64,000 nt of DNA from JAWPMT01 sp965229785 (GTDB lineage: Bacteria > Bacteroidota > Bacteroidia > Cytophagales > Cyclobacteriaceae). Positions 9,308 through 15,621 of this stretch are shown here, in pieces (position 1 is the first letter of the stretch; the number at the start of each line of letters is the position of its first letter). Below the pieces are notes generated by a model. That model worked only from the letters and a program-made list of their open reading frames with translations. It did no database searches and was not told the origin of the DNA. The translations under genes were made by a program, and so were the position numbers. Where the stretch lies: the NCBI GenBank assembly GCA_965229785.1, contig CBDDJS010000001.1, forward strand, positions 744,001 to 808,000. Reading direction: 5' to 3'.

Positions 9308-9904
9308 ATGAATGATCAGTTGGCGTATGCCGCACTGTACTTGCACCTCAATAAAGAAACGAATTTAAGTTCGGATGAATTCGAAGGTTGTAAGGAATTT
9401 TTTCAGATTGAAAACAGGGGAAAAGGGCATTTGATCAGTGTTCCTGATTCAATGGTTGATGCCCAGTCTTTTGTAGTAAAAGGATGCGCACGTGCCTTTT
9501 TTCAGGAGCATGAGTGGGAACGAGATTATACCTTATTATTTGCCATTGAAGAGTGGTGGATCGGTGACTTCATGGCATATCATACCGATTCGCCTGCTAC
9601 TTTGTTTGTCGAATGTTTGGAGGATTCCACGCTTATTACCATTACTAAGGCCAATTTGAAAAAACTCTACGGAAGGGTGCCAGCCCTTGAAACCTTTTTC
9701 CTGCGAAAATTAGAACGGGCCTATGCGGCCAATCACAGACGGATTCTGGCCATGTTAAAAGATCCTGCAGAAAAACGTTACAGCGACTTTTTAAAGCAAT
9801 TCCCGTCAATTGAACAGCGAGTGAAGAACTATCAAATTGCCTCATATCTGGGGATCACAGCTGAAAGTTTGAGTCGGATCCGTAAACAACTGGCACATTC
9901 TTAA
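9308..9904 (+). CDS. Crp/Fnr family transcriptional regulator
   Basis: 198 residues. The N-terminal half is a cyclic-nucleotide-binding-type jelly roll (ISVPDSMVDAQSFVVKGCARAFF, IEEWWIGDF, LECLEDSTLITI) of the Bacteroidota type that lacks the cAMP-binding Arg-Ser phosphate cassette. The C-terminal end carries a short winged HTH (RVKNYQIASYLGITAESLSRIRKQL), the usual ending for this subfamily. It follows the S9 peptidase by 19 bases and precedes a small monooxygenase and a DJ-1 family gene, so it may regulate the oxidative or electrophile response genes next to it; that is inference from position. The ATG at 9308 is the first in frame after the preceding stop. Confidence 0.88.
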   Translation: MNDQLAYAALYLHLNKETNLSSDEFEGCKEFFQIENRGKGHLISVPDSMVDAQSFVVKGCARAFFQEHEWERDYTLLFAIEEWWIGDFMAYHTDSPATLFVECLEDSTLITITKANLKKLYGRVPALETFFLRKLERAYAANHRRILAMLKDPAEKRYSDFLKQFPSIEQRVKNYQIASYLGITAESLSRIRKQLAHS

Positions 9905-10000
9905 CATAGATCAATTTTTTAAAAACCCTTCCTAACTGACCTCAACCGCATAAGCGAGGACCGCCGGATAGCTTTGCCTTCATACTTAATAGAAACAAAG

Positions 10001-10312
10001 ATGGAAAGCTCAGCAATCGTAATTTTCGCCAAATGGCAGGTCGGACCCGGAAATCTGGATAAAGTAATAACTGCCCTTGATCAACTGGCACAAGCAAGTC
10101 GGAAAGAAGAGGGGAATCTGGATTACCGTGCTCACAGCTCATTGGACGATGAGAACTGTATTCTGCTTTTCGAAACTTACCGCGATAAGGAGGCTTTGGA
10201 GATTCACCGCAATTCTGCTCACTACCAGAATCTTGGATTGAATACGATCGTTCCTCTGCTATCCCATCGTGAAGTATCCATCACACAGGAAATTTTTAAA
10301 ACGAAATCTTAG
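10001..10312 (+). CDS. Antibiotic biosynthesis monooxygenase (ABM) domain protein, quinol-monooxygenase-like
   Basis: 103 residues from ATG 10001; a TTG start nine codons upstream is possible but not needed. The pattern fits the small ferredoxin-like ABM fold: IVIFAKWQVGPGNLDKVITALDQLAQASRKEEG-type N terminus, NLDYRAHSSLDD, ILLFETYRDKEALEIHRNSAHYQN (Glu, Tyr, and His-Xaa-Ser-Xaa-His of the family), then a beta strand. Family members such as YgiN and YdhR-like proteins oxidise quinols or degrade small reactive molecules without a cofactor, usually as dimers in the cytosol. The gene ends seven bases before the DJ-1 family gene, which points to one transcript. Confidence 0.85.
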   Translation: MESSAIVIFAKWQVGPGNLDKVITALDQLAQASRKEEGNLDYRAHSSLDDENCILLFETYRDKEALEIHRNSAHYQNLGLNTIVPLLSHREVSITQEIFKTKS

Positions 10313-10318
10313 AAAATC

Positions 10319-10990
10319 ATGTCGAAAAAAGTATTATTTATCGTATCCAGTGCAGAAGAAATTGGTCCAAAAAAGCGTAAAACCGGTAACTATCTTCCGG
10401 AAGTTTCACATCCGTATCATGAATTTGTGGAGAAGGGCTATCAGGTGGAATTTGCCAGTACACAAGGTGGAGCTGCTCCAATTGACGGATTGGACCTGAC
10501 CGATGATCCACTGAATGTTGCATTCCTTAACGGTAAAGGAATTGATTTAGCCAGAAATACACATCCCATCGATACAGTCGAAGTAGACCAATACGATGCC
10601 GTATTTGTTCCCGGAGGTTTGGGACCTATGGTTGACATGCCAGAAAATAAAGAGGTACAGAAAGCCATTGCGAGTACTTATGAGCGAGGTGCTGTGGTAG
10701 GTGCCGTTTGTCATGGTCCTGTTTCTTTGGTGAATGTTGTCCTTTCCGATGGGACCTCTATTGTAAAAGATAAGACGGTTGCTTCCTTTACTAATGAAGA
10801 GGAGGAGGGTTATGCCAGAGAAGATGTACCCTTTCTCTTAGAATCGGCATTAAAGGAAAAGGGAGCTAAATTCCTTTCTGTCAGTCCATGGCAACCTAAC
10901 AGCATCGCCGATGGAAGACTCGTTACTGGCCAAAACCCGGCCTCGGCAAAAGGTGTGGCAGAGAAAATGATCCAATTGATGGAAAATTGA
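10319..10990 (+). CDS. DJ-1/PfpI superfamily protein, type 1 glutamine-amidotransferase-like (Hsp31/glyoxalase III-like)
   Basis: 223 residues. The N terminus VLFIVSSAEEIG, the central YDAVFVPGGLGPMVDMPEN, and the nucleophile elbow VGAVCHGPVSLVNV with Cys131-His132 place it in the class I glutamine-amidotransferase-like group near E. coli HchA and yeast Hsp31. Such proteins act as glyoxalase III or deglycase-type enzymes or as stress chaperones. A C-terminal SVSPWQPNSIADGRLVTGQNPASAKGVA segment is also typical. The partner ABM gene seven bases upstream supports a role in handling reactive metabolites. A strong terminator follows 29 bases after the stop. Confidence 0.9.
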   Translation: MSKKVLFIVSSAEEIGPKKRKTGNYLPEVSHPYHEFVEKGYQVEFASTQGGAAPIDGLDLTDDPLNVAFLNGKGIDLARNTHPIDTVEVDQYDAVFVPGGLGPMVDMPENKEVQKAIASTYERGAVVGAVCHGPVSLVNVVLSDGTSIVKDKTVASFTNEEEEGYAREDVPFLLESALKEKGAKFLSVSPWQPNSIADGRLVTGQNPASAKGVAEKMIQLMEN

Positions 10991-11018
10991 TTCTGAATTA
11001 CCGGAAAGAATAAACCTG

Positions 11019-11052
11019 AAAGGAGTTGGCGTTCGCGGACTCCTTTTTTTTT
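11019..11052. terminator. Intrinsic terminator between convergent genes
   Basis: AAAGGAGT (11019-11026) pairs perfectly with ACTCCTTT (11039-11046) around a loop that itself contains GCGTTCGC; a T run continues to 11052. It serves the DJ-1 gene, and the A-rich left flank could serve the opposite strand; it touches the stop codon of the DUF427 gene. Confidence 0.85.
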
Positions 11053-11554
11053 ACCAGCCCCAGGTACCTGCTCCGCCTTTGAAGGGTCCAGCTACCCTGG
11101 AGGTGATCCAGCCTCCATAAAAATCACCTTCCTGAGCTAAAACCTGTTCTTCCCCGATAAAACAGGCATCCATTTTAGAAGCGTAGATCGAGACATGACC
11201 TTTTAGCGCAGCAAACTTCTTGTTGGGAGCAGGATAGCCCCACGCGGCAAATGATCCGATCTGATTACCCGATTTCACATGAAAGTAGAGGGCCTCTCCT
11301 TTGAATTCACAGAAACTTGCCCGGTCCGTAGCTATCAAAGTGCCCGGAACAAAAGCACTGAGAGGTAAGTAATAGGTTGGGGGATGACTCGTTTCCAGAA
11401 TACGGAAAGATCGATTGGTATTCGCTATTTTCAATCCATTAAATATAATTTTCAAGTGTTCAGTAACGGGCTCAATAGCGGGTGGTCTTGGGTAATCCCA
11501 TACAGATTCCTGTCCCGGTTTAGGTTTGATTTTCTTGATGTTTGTGGACCCCAT
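11051..11554 (-). CDS. DUF427 family protein
   Basis: 167 residues matching DUF427 (NTP_transf_9-like): ESVWDYPRPPAIEP, then FNGLKIANTNRSFRILETSHPPTYYLP (the family's TxxPPxYY pattern), CEFKGEALYF, AAWGYPAP, and a C-terminal FYGGWITSRVAGPFKGG. The family is widespread and its biochemical role is not settled. The ATG at 11554 leaves a short polar N-terminal tail before the conserved region. It is a single-gene transcript converging on the DJ-1 gene with a shared terminator. Confidence 0.85.
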   Translation of the reverse strand: MGSTNIKKIKPKPGQESVWDYPRPPAIEPVTEHLKIIFNGLKIANTNRSFRILETSHPPTYYLPLSAFVPGTLIATDRASFCEFKGEALYFHVKSGNQIGSFAAWGYPAPNKKFAALKGHVSIYASKMDACFIGEEQVLAQEGDFYGGWITSRVAGPFKGGAGTWGW

Positions 11555-11935
11555 TGAAGGGTAACTCCTATGTCTCTGGATAGTTTCACGACCTGACGAA
11601 GGAATCTCCGACGTACAATATCCTTAAGTTCACTACCTTTACTCTTTTATGAGTAATACTTCTCTATACATAATCGCCGCCGGGGCGTCGGCATAGCTGG
11701 CAGAATACCTGTCTGGTAATAGCACGTTTCTGCCGATCACTTCCAACCTTTTTGCATGGGTACTTCTCTGTATCTTCGGGTGGATGGCTGTGTTTCATCG
11801 TTTATTTCAATGACAAATAATACAATGATATTTTCATCATTGAGATAAATCAGTTTACCCGAATCAGAACCGAAGTAAAATGCATCTAGAATATTTCAAT
11901 TAGCAGCAATGCTGTATGATTCAGAGCGTATTACA
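11555..11935. other. 381-base intergenic region with a stop-interrupted small ORF and an inverted repeat
   Basis: No convincing gene. ATG at 11649 opens a frame of 15 codons, meets a TAG at codon 16, and stays open in the same frame for 38 further codons to TGA at 11811-11813; the second half would encode a hydrophobic segment (FAWVLLCIFGWMAVF). This could be a broken small membrane-protein gene or chance. A perfect inverted repeat CAATGAT-6 nt-ATCATTG lies at 11823-11842, about 95 bases before rsgA, and could be an operator. Confidence 0.35.
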
Positions 11936-13012
11936 ATGAATAACATTCAATTAGAAGATTTAGGATATAATCAAATAATCAAAGAACATCGTAGCGAAAA
12001 CCAATTCAAAGATTTAGAAATTGGGCGTGTAGCGCTGGAGCATCGGGAACGCTATCAGGTGCTCACGGAAGCGGGTGAAATAGAGGCAGAGCTACTGGGC
12101 AATCTGAGATATAGCGCAGAAAGCCGGGCTGATTTGCCAGTGGTAGGAGACTGGGTTGCTTTTTCTCCTTACGATGATCGTAAAGGGTTGATCCATTCGG
12201 TCTACCCTCGACATTCTTTATTGGAAAGGTCAGCAGTAGGTAAGAAGGGCGAGAAGCAACTTATTGCAGCAAACATCGATATAGGCTGGATCGTCCAGTC
12301 TTTGAACAGGGATTTCAATTTAAATCGACTGGAACGATATATAACGATTTGCCATTCGGCCGGAATCACGCCAGTGATCTTGTTAAGTAAGATTGATTTG
12401 GTAACTAAGGAAGAGCTACACGAGCATGTACGAATGGTCAGTGACCGATTAAAGGATACGCAAGTTATTGCTTTCAGTAATGTGGATGGTGCTGGATTTG
12501 AAAAGCTTCAATCCACTGTGGAACGAGGTAAAACCTATTGTTTGCTGGGCTCCTCGGGTGTAGGTAAATCCAGTTTGATTAATCGGCTAACGGGTACTCA
12601 ATTGATGGAAACCGGAAGCATAAGTGATCGAATCGATCGTGGGAAACATGTAACCACACACCGCGAGCTGATCCTTTTGGACTCAGGGGCCATTTTCATT
12701 GACAATCCAGGAATGCGAGAAGTGGGAATTGGGGATGGTTTTAGTGGCCTGGAGGCTACTTTTCAGGAAATCGGAGCGCTGGCCAACGGTTGCAAGTTCA
12801 AAGATTGTACTCATCTCAATGAGAAAGGTTGTGCCGTATTGGAGGCTCTTGATTCAGGCCATTTGGACCAGGAAGTGTATGAACACTATCTGAAACTCGA
12901 AAGAGAAGAGGCTCATTTTAGTGCTACCATTCATGAGAGACGAGCCAAAGAGAAGCGATTTGGTAAAATGATCAAAGAGGTCGTTCAGCAAAAGAAGAAG
13001 TACAAATACTAA
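11936..13012 (+). CDS. rsgA: Ribosome small subunit-dependent GTPase A
   Basis: The start is placed at ATG 11936 (MNNIQLED); an upstream in-frame ATG at 11909 adds nine residues that do not look conserved. The 358-residue protein has the three RsgA parts in order: an N-terminal OB fold (RADLPVVGDWVAF), a circularly permuted GTPase with G4 (LLSKIDLV) before G1 (LLGSSGVGKSSLIN) and G3 (DNPGMRE), and a C-terminal zinc finger (CKFKDCTHLNEKGCAV). RsgA helps late 30S maturation and checks the decoding centre. Its position 2.6 kb upstream of an operon proposed to repair the same decoding centre is noted, but the two are not in one transcript. A long perfect hairpin follows the stop. Confidence 0.95.
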   Translation: MNNIQLEDLGYNQIIKEHRSENQFKDLEIGRVALEHRERYQVLTEAGEIEAELLGNLRYSAESRADLPVVGDWVAFSPYDDRKGLIHSVYPRHSLLERSAVGKKGEKQLIAANIDIGWIVQSLNRDFNLNRLERYITICHSAGITPVILLSKIDLVTKEELHEHVRMVSDRLKDTQVIAFSNVDGAGFEKLQSTVERGKTYCLLGSSGVGKSSLINRLTGTQLMETGSISDRIDRGKHVTTHRELILLDSGAIFIDNPGMREVGIGDGFSGLEATFQEIGALANGCKFKDCTHLNEKGCAVLEALDSGHLDQEVYEHYLKLEREEAHFSATIHERRAKEKRFGKMIKEVVQQKKKYKY

Positions 13013-13021
13013 CGGGAGAAT

Positions 13022-13053
13022 AACAGCAAGCGATAATGTCATCGCTTGCTGTT
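13022..13053 (+). terminator. Thirteen-bp perfect hairpin after rsgA
   Basis: AACAGCAAGCGAT (13022-13034) pairs perfectly with ATCGCTTGCTGTT (13041-13053) over a six-base loop. It begins ten bases after the stop. There is no T run, so it may terminate poorly or act as a 3'-end stabilising stem. Confidence 0.6.
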
Positions 13054-13116
13054 GCTATTGGTTTCACGTATACAGGCGTTTAACTCTAATCAATTAGGGG
13101 ATCCTACAGGAACACC

Positions 13117-13893
13117 TTAATGGAATTTTAATGTTAACTGATCTTGATAACAATAAACTTTGATGAGTGCCTCACCGCTATTTAGCGTCAATGTGTGTTT
13201 TCCTCGCTGAAGGTTAAAGGACCCTTTCTTATTGAAAGAGGAGGGGGTTTCACCTTCTAATTCGATGAAGGTGTCCTTTTGTAAATGAAGTTCCAGGTTT
13301 GCCTGAGCCGATTTAGGTAAGTCTAGCGTAATATTTCCCAGGACACTGATCATATGAGGATCTGCATTTTTTATGGATGCGTATGCAATACTCGCATCGC
13401 CTCCATGGTTTACGGTAGAAACTGACCCGGAAACATTCACCAATGCTAAATTGCCCAGGTATTTTTCAACGTAGATATCTCCTTTTAAATTTTCTATCGT
13501 CCAACTTTTTGATTCATCTTTTTGATTGCCAAAACCCATATGAAGTTTTGCTTTATTCGGGATTGAAATGATAAATTCAACATCGAATCTTTGATCACTT
13601 AATCCTTGAATTCGAAAATTGTTTTTTCGGTCTTTACTTAAAATGAACCCTAGTCCAGTGGCACCGCCTGTTAAGAATTGCACATCTTTTCCGGTTACTT
13701 TTATGTCCAGAAACCCTTCGTCGTTACCTATCACTTTGACTTTTCCTGGCAAGCCACTGATGAACAATCGTTCCATTTGAACGGACTCTAGTTTCCATTT
13801 CTCAGGAAAGTCCTTTATTTCTTTTTGCCGCTGAGCATGGGTCAGAAGGGCATTGAAAGCCAAAAGAAGGTAAATAATATTTCGCATGATCAT
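13117..13893 (-). CDS. Secreted DUF4097/adhesin-like protein of unknown function
   Basis: 258 residues with a signal peptide (MIMRNIIYLLLAFNALLTHAQ). The body is built of short parallel-beta-type strands (MERLFISGLPGKVKVIG, FLDIKVTGKD, WTIENLKGDIYVEKYLGNLALVNVSGSVS, HTLTLNSGEALIKVY), as in the DUF4097/DUF2807 putative adhesin families found downstream of sigma-anti-sigma pairs. Its first ATG overlaps the stop of the upstream gene (ATGA), which argues for this start and for translational coupling. It is the third gene of the sigma-factor operon and is probably its envelope-side output or sensor. Confidence 0.65.
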   Translation of the reverse strand: MIMRNIIYLLLAFNALLTHAQRQKEIKDFPEKWKLESVQMERLFISGLPGKVKVIGNDEGFLDIKVTGKDVQFLTGGATGLGFILSKDRKNNFRIQGLSDQRFDVEFIISIPNKAKLHMGFGNQKDESKSWTIENLKGDIYVEKYLGNLALVNVSGSVSTVNHGGDASIAYASIKNADPHMISVLGNITLDLPKSAQANLELHLQKDTFIELEGETPSSFNKKGSFNLQRGKHTLTLNSGEALIKVYCYQDQLTLKFH

Positions 13894-14489
13894 AGTGTTT
13901 TAAGGTGTTCCAGGACAGCCGGATGTAGTGAATGCTTATTTTTCAATAACTGTTCTAAGGTTGCTTTGCCAATACTGGCGTTATGTTTGTTAATCAGATT
14001 GATGATAGGAATGATCACTAAAGGGCTTTTCTCGACTTCTAACTGCTCTCTTAAAAAAGTGATTACCTCCCTGGATGAGTGGAACGGGCTTAATTCCTCC
14101 AATATGGCCAGTTTAAGATTTACATCATTGACTTCAAGATAGATGGCCATGAGTTCATTTTGATAATCTTTTGACCCCACTTGTGACAGGAGTTTGATTG
14201 ATGTGGCTTGTAGATTGGCATCTTCACCGTCAATGAGTCCCGAGAGAAGATTGGTTCTCATCTCCAGGGCTATTTTGTAAAGTTGCTCTTGCTTATGAAT
14301 ACTTTGATAGGTAGCTACACCGTATCCCAGAAAGAAAAAAGCTATCGATGCTGCGATACTGACCCATAGAGGAATAACGGACCTGCCACGCTTCTGATTA
14401 TTGAGATCCATTAGCCGTTTCCTCAACTCGGAACGTGGTTTGTAGTCCGGAAGGTTATTGAGCAGCTTGTTGAAATCGTCTTCTTTCAT
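13890..14489 (-). CDS. Membrane-anchored HEAT-repeat protein, probable anti-sigma partner
   Basis: 199 residues. A cytoplasmic N-terminal segment (MKEDDFNKLLNNLPDYKPRSELRKRLMDL) precedes one TM helix (residues 42-60, LWVSIAASIAFFFLGYGVA). The C-terminal 130 residues are paired helices like HEAT repeats (LKLAILEELSPFHSSREVITFL and similar). The layout of a short cytoplasmic part, a single TM and an external domain, directly downstream of a sigma factor with an ATGA overlap, is that of an anti-sigma factor, although the N-terminal part does not show an obvious zinc anti-sigma His-Cys-Cys motif. It overlaps both neighbours by four bases. Function is inferred mainly from context. Confidence 0.6.
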   Translation of the reverse strand: MKEDDFNKLLNNLPDYKPRSELRKRLMDLNNQKRGRSVIPLWVSIAASIAFFFLGYGVATYQSIHKQEQLYKIALEMRTNLLSGLIDGEDANLQATSIKLLSQVGSKDYQNELMAIYLEVNDVNLKLAILEELSPFHSSREVITFLREQLEVEKSPLVIIPIINLINKHNASIGKATLEQLLKNKHSLHPAVLEHLKTL

Positions 14490-15040
14490 GATTGATCAAT
14501 GATATTTTTAAGCTTTCTTATAATTCTATGGATTCGGGTTTTGATCACACCTTCTGATACCTGCATTTGTATGCTGATGTCTCGGTACTTTAATCCCTTG
14601 TATTTCGCCATTAATAGCAATTCTCGTTCGGCGGGATCGAGTTGGATCAACCCCTGTTGTAATTTTTGAAGTTGGTCTTGCAGTTGGTGATCATGTTCTT
14701 CCGCAGTGAACTCAAATTGCTCTATGCCGACATAACTGTTTTTCGCCTGGCTGCGAAAATGGTCGGTCATTCGATTTCGGGCAATTTGGAAAAGCCACGG
14801 ACGAAACGCTCTGGTTTCATCGAAACTGCCTGCCCCTTTGATAACTCGCTCAAATACTTCTACGGTTAAGTCCTCCGCGTCCTGGAAGATAATCCCCATG
14901 TATCTGAAAAAGGAGTATATCTTTCGCTCATACCTGTCAAATAAGATTGAGGCATGCTGCGATTCACCCTCTCTGATGAGGTACATGATTTGCTCATCCG
15001 TCATGTTTTCTTCTTTCATCATCGTTCTGCAATACGCCAT
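14486..15040 (-). CDS. ECF-type RNA polymerase sigma-70 factor
   Basis: 184 residues with region 2 (ILFDRYERKIYSFFRYMG, DAEDLTVEVFERV, RPWLFQIARNRMTDHFR) and region 4 (LDPAERELLLMAKYKGLKYRDISIQMQVSEGVIKTRIHRIIRKLK). These are the hallmarks of group 4 sigma factors. Four in-frame ATG codons lie within the first 13 codons (15040, 15022, 15019, 15004). The start is unresolved; 15019 or 15004 would fit the conserved N terminus better. It heads a three-gene operon with the HEAT membrane protein and the DUF4097 protein, probably an envelope-stress or surface-signal circuit. Confidence 0.93.
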   Translation of the reverse strand: MAYCRTMMKEENMTDEQIMYLIREGESQHASILFDRYERKIYSFFRYMGIIFQDAEDLTVEVFERVIKGAGSFDETRAFRPWLFQIARNRMTDHFRSQAKNSYVGIEQFEFTAEEHDHQLQDQLQKLQQGLIQLDPAERELLLMAKYKGLKYRDISIQMQVSEGVIKTRIHRIIRKLKNIIDQS

Positions 15041-15189
15041 GTTTTAAAAAGGTTACAGAGCCATCGTTAAAACTTTGAAAGTACTGATAGGAATCTTGCC
15101 AGAGGTAATTCCAAGGAAGACCCCATAATAATAAACTTCTTTTTTAGAGGTGCCTTTTTGCCTGGTAGCATTAAAAAAATGTAAACCCT

Positions 15190-15222
15190 ATTGGAATACT
15201 CACGTTTTATCACCTAGCTTTG
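15190..15222 (+). promoter_or_regulatory. Bacteroidota-type promoter of the rtcB-prfH leader
   Basis: TAGCTTTG (15215-15222) matches the TAnnTTTG -7 element exactly. ATTG (15190-15193) lies 21 bases upstream, close to the usual TTTG -33 spacing. Transcription would begin near 15228-15230, giving a short leader before the nine-codon ORF. Confidence 0.55.
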
Positions 15223-15254
15223 CTTTATTATTCCTTATCAGAAAGGAGGCCCAT

Positions 15255-15284
15255 ATGTTGGAGCAACAAAACCATATCGCATAA
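15255..15284 (+). CDS. Nine-codon leader ORF behind a very strong Shine-Dalgarno
   Basis: ATG at 15255 encodes MLEQQNHIA and stops at TAA 15282-15284. AGAAAGGAGG (15240-15249) is ten bases complementary to the 16S 3' end (core anti-SD CCUCCUUU) with a five-base spacer to the ATG, which is optimal. Bacteroidota genes rarely use Shine-Dalgarno sites, so such a site on so small a frame is striking. The stop codon sits two bases before the 5' arm of a stem that competes with a terminator. The arrangement is that of an attenuator leader peptide; the peptide has no run of one amino acid, so charged-tRNA sensing is unlikely. Confidence 0.5.
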   Translation: MLEQQNHIA

Positions 15285-15286
15285 CA

Positions 15287-15328
15287 GACCGGACAGAGAT
15301 TCAGATATCTCATTGAAATGTTTCGGTC
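15287..15328 (+). promoter_or_regulatory. Candidate antiterminator stem
   Basis: GACCGGA (15287-15293) can pair with TTCGGTC (15322-15328, one G-T pair), enclosing a second stem GAGAT/ATCTC (15296-15300 with 15307-15311). It would use the first three bases of the terminator's 5' arm, so the two structures compete. A ribosome at the leader stop codon would cover the 5' arm and favour the terminator. Confidence 0.4.
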
Positions 15329-15356
15329 CTGATGTGAAAACGTCAGGACTTTTTTT
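15326..15356 (+). terminator. Strong intrinsic terminator in the rtcB-prfH leader
   Basis: GTCCTGATG (15326-15334) pairs with CGTCAGGAC (15341-15349), nine pairs with one G-T, around the loop TGAAAA, followed by seven T (15350-15356). It lies 42 bases after the leader ORF and 266 bases before rtcB, with no other gene before it on this strand for which it could be the 3' end. Confidence 0.8.
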
Positions 15357-15424
15357 ATGCTTGAAATGCTAACTCCATTTCCCATGGGATCGAAATTCCA
15401 GTTTGCATTAGCCATTAATTTCAG

Positions 15425-15467
15425 GTCGTCATTCCGAGCGTAGGCCGGAATCTCAGAGATTCTTTGC
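15425..15467. repeat. Dispersed-repeat remnant (CGTCATTCCGAGCG type)
   Basis: GTCATTCCGAGCG followed by GGCCGGAATCTC-A-GAGATTC resembles the short palindromic dispersed repeats common between Bacteroidota genes. It holds a perfect seven-base inverted repeat (15448-15454 with 15456-15462). It lies between the leader terminator and the rtcB translation start, so it may have been inserted into the leader. Confidence 0.5.
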
Positions 15468-15587
15468 AAAACCAACCATGAGATTTTGCGATGCCTGTGG
15501 GAACGATCCAGAAATAAGGCTTTAGTGAACAACTGCAACCCTCCGGTCTACCCCAATTACTTTATTTGATTTCACAGAACTACCCCA

Positions 15588-15615
15588 AAAGGAGGTGGTT
15601 CCGACAATGTTTTAA
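15588..15615 (+). promoter_or_regulatory. Extended Shine-Dalgarno with two-codon upstream ORF
   Basis: AAAGGAGGTG (15588-15597) is ten bases complementary to the 16S 3' end, and after one extra G the TTCC at 15599-15602 continues the match to the Bacteroidota 16S end. ATG TTT TAA (15607-15615) starts 11 bases after GGAGG. rtcB itself begins 26 bases after GGAGG, too far for direct use, and seven bases after the small ORF's stop, a spacing suited to re-initiation. Confidence 0.5.
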
Positions 15616-15621
15616 TGCTTT

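Noticed and set aside
15200..15538. Minus-strand frame of 112 codons across the rtcB leader
   Set aside because: It starts at a non-ATG or weak start, has an unusual composition, and lies exactly over the leader ORF, terminator and repeat remnant on the plus strand, which explain the region better.
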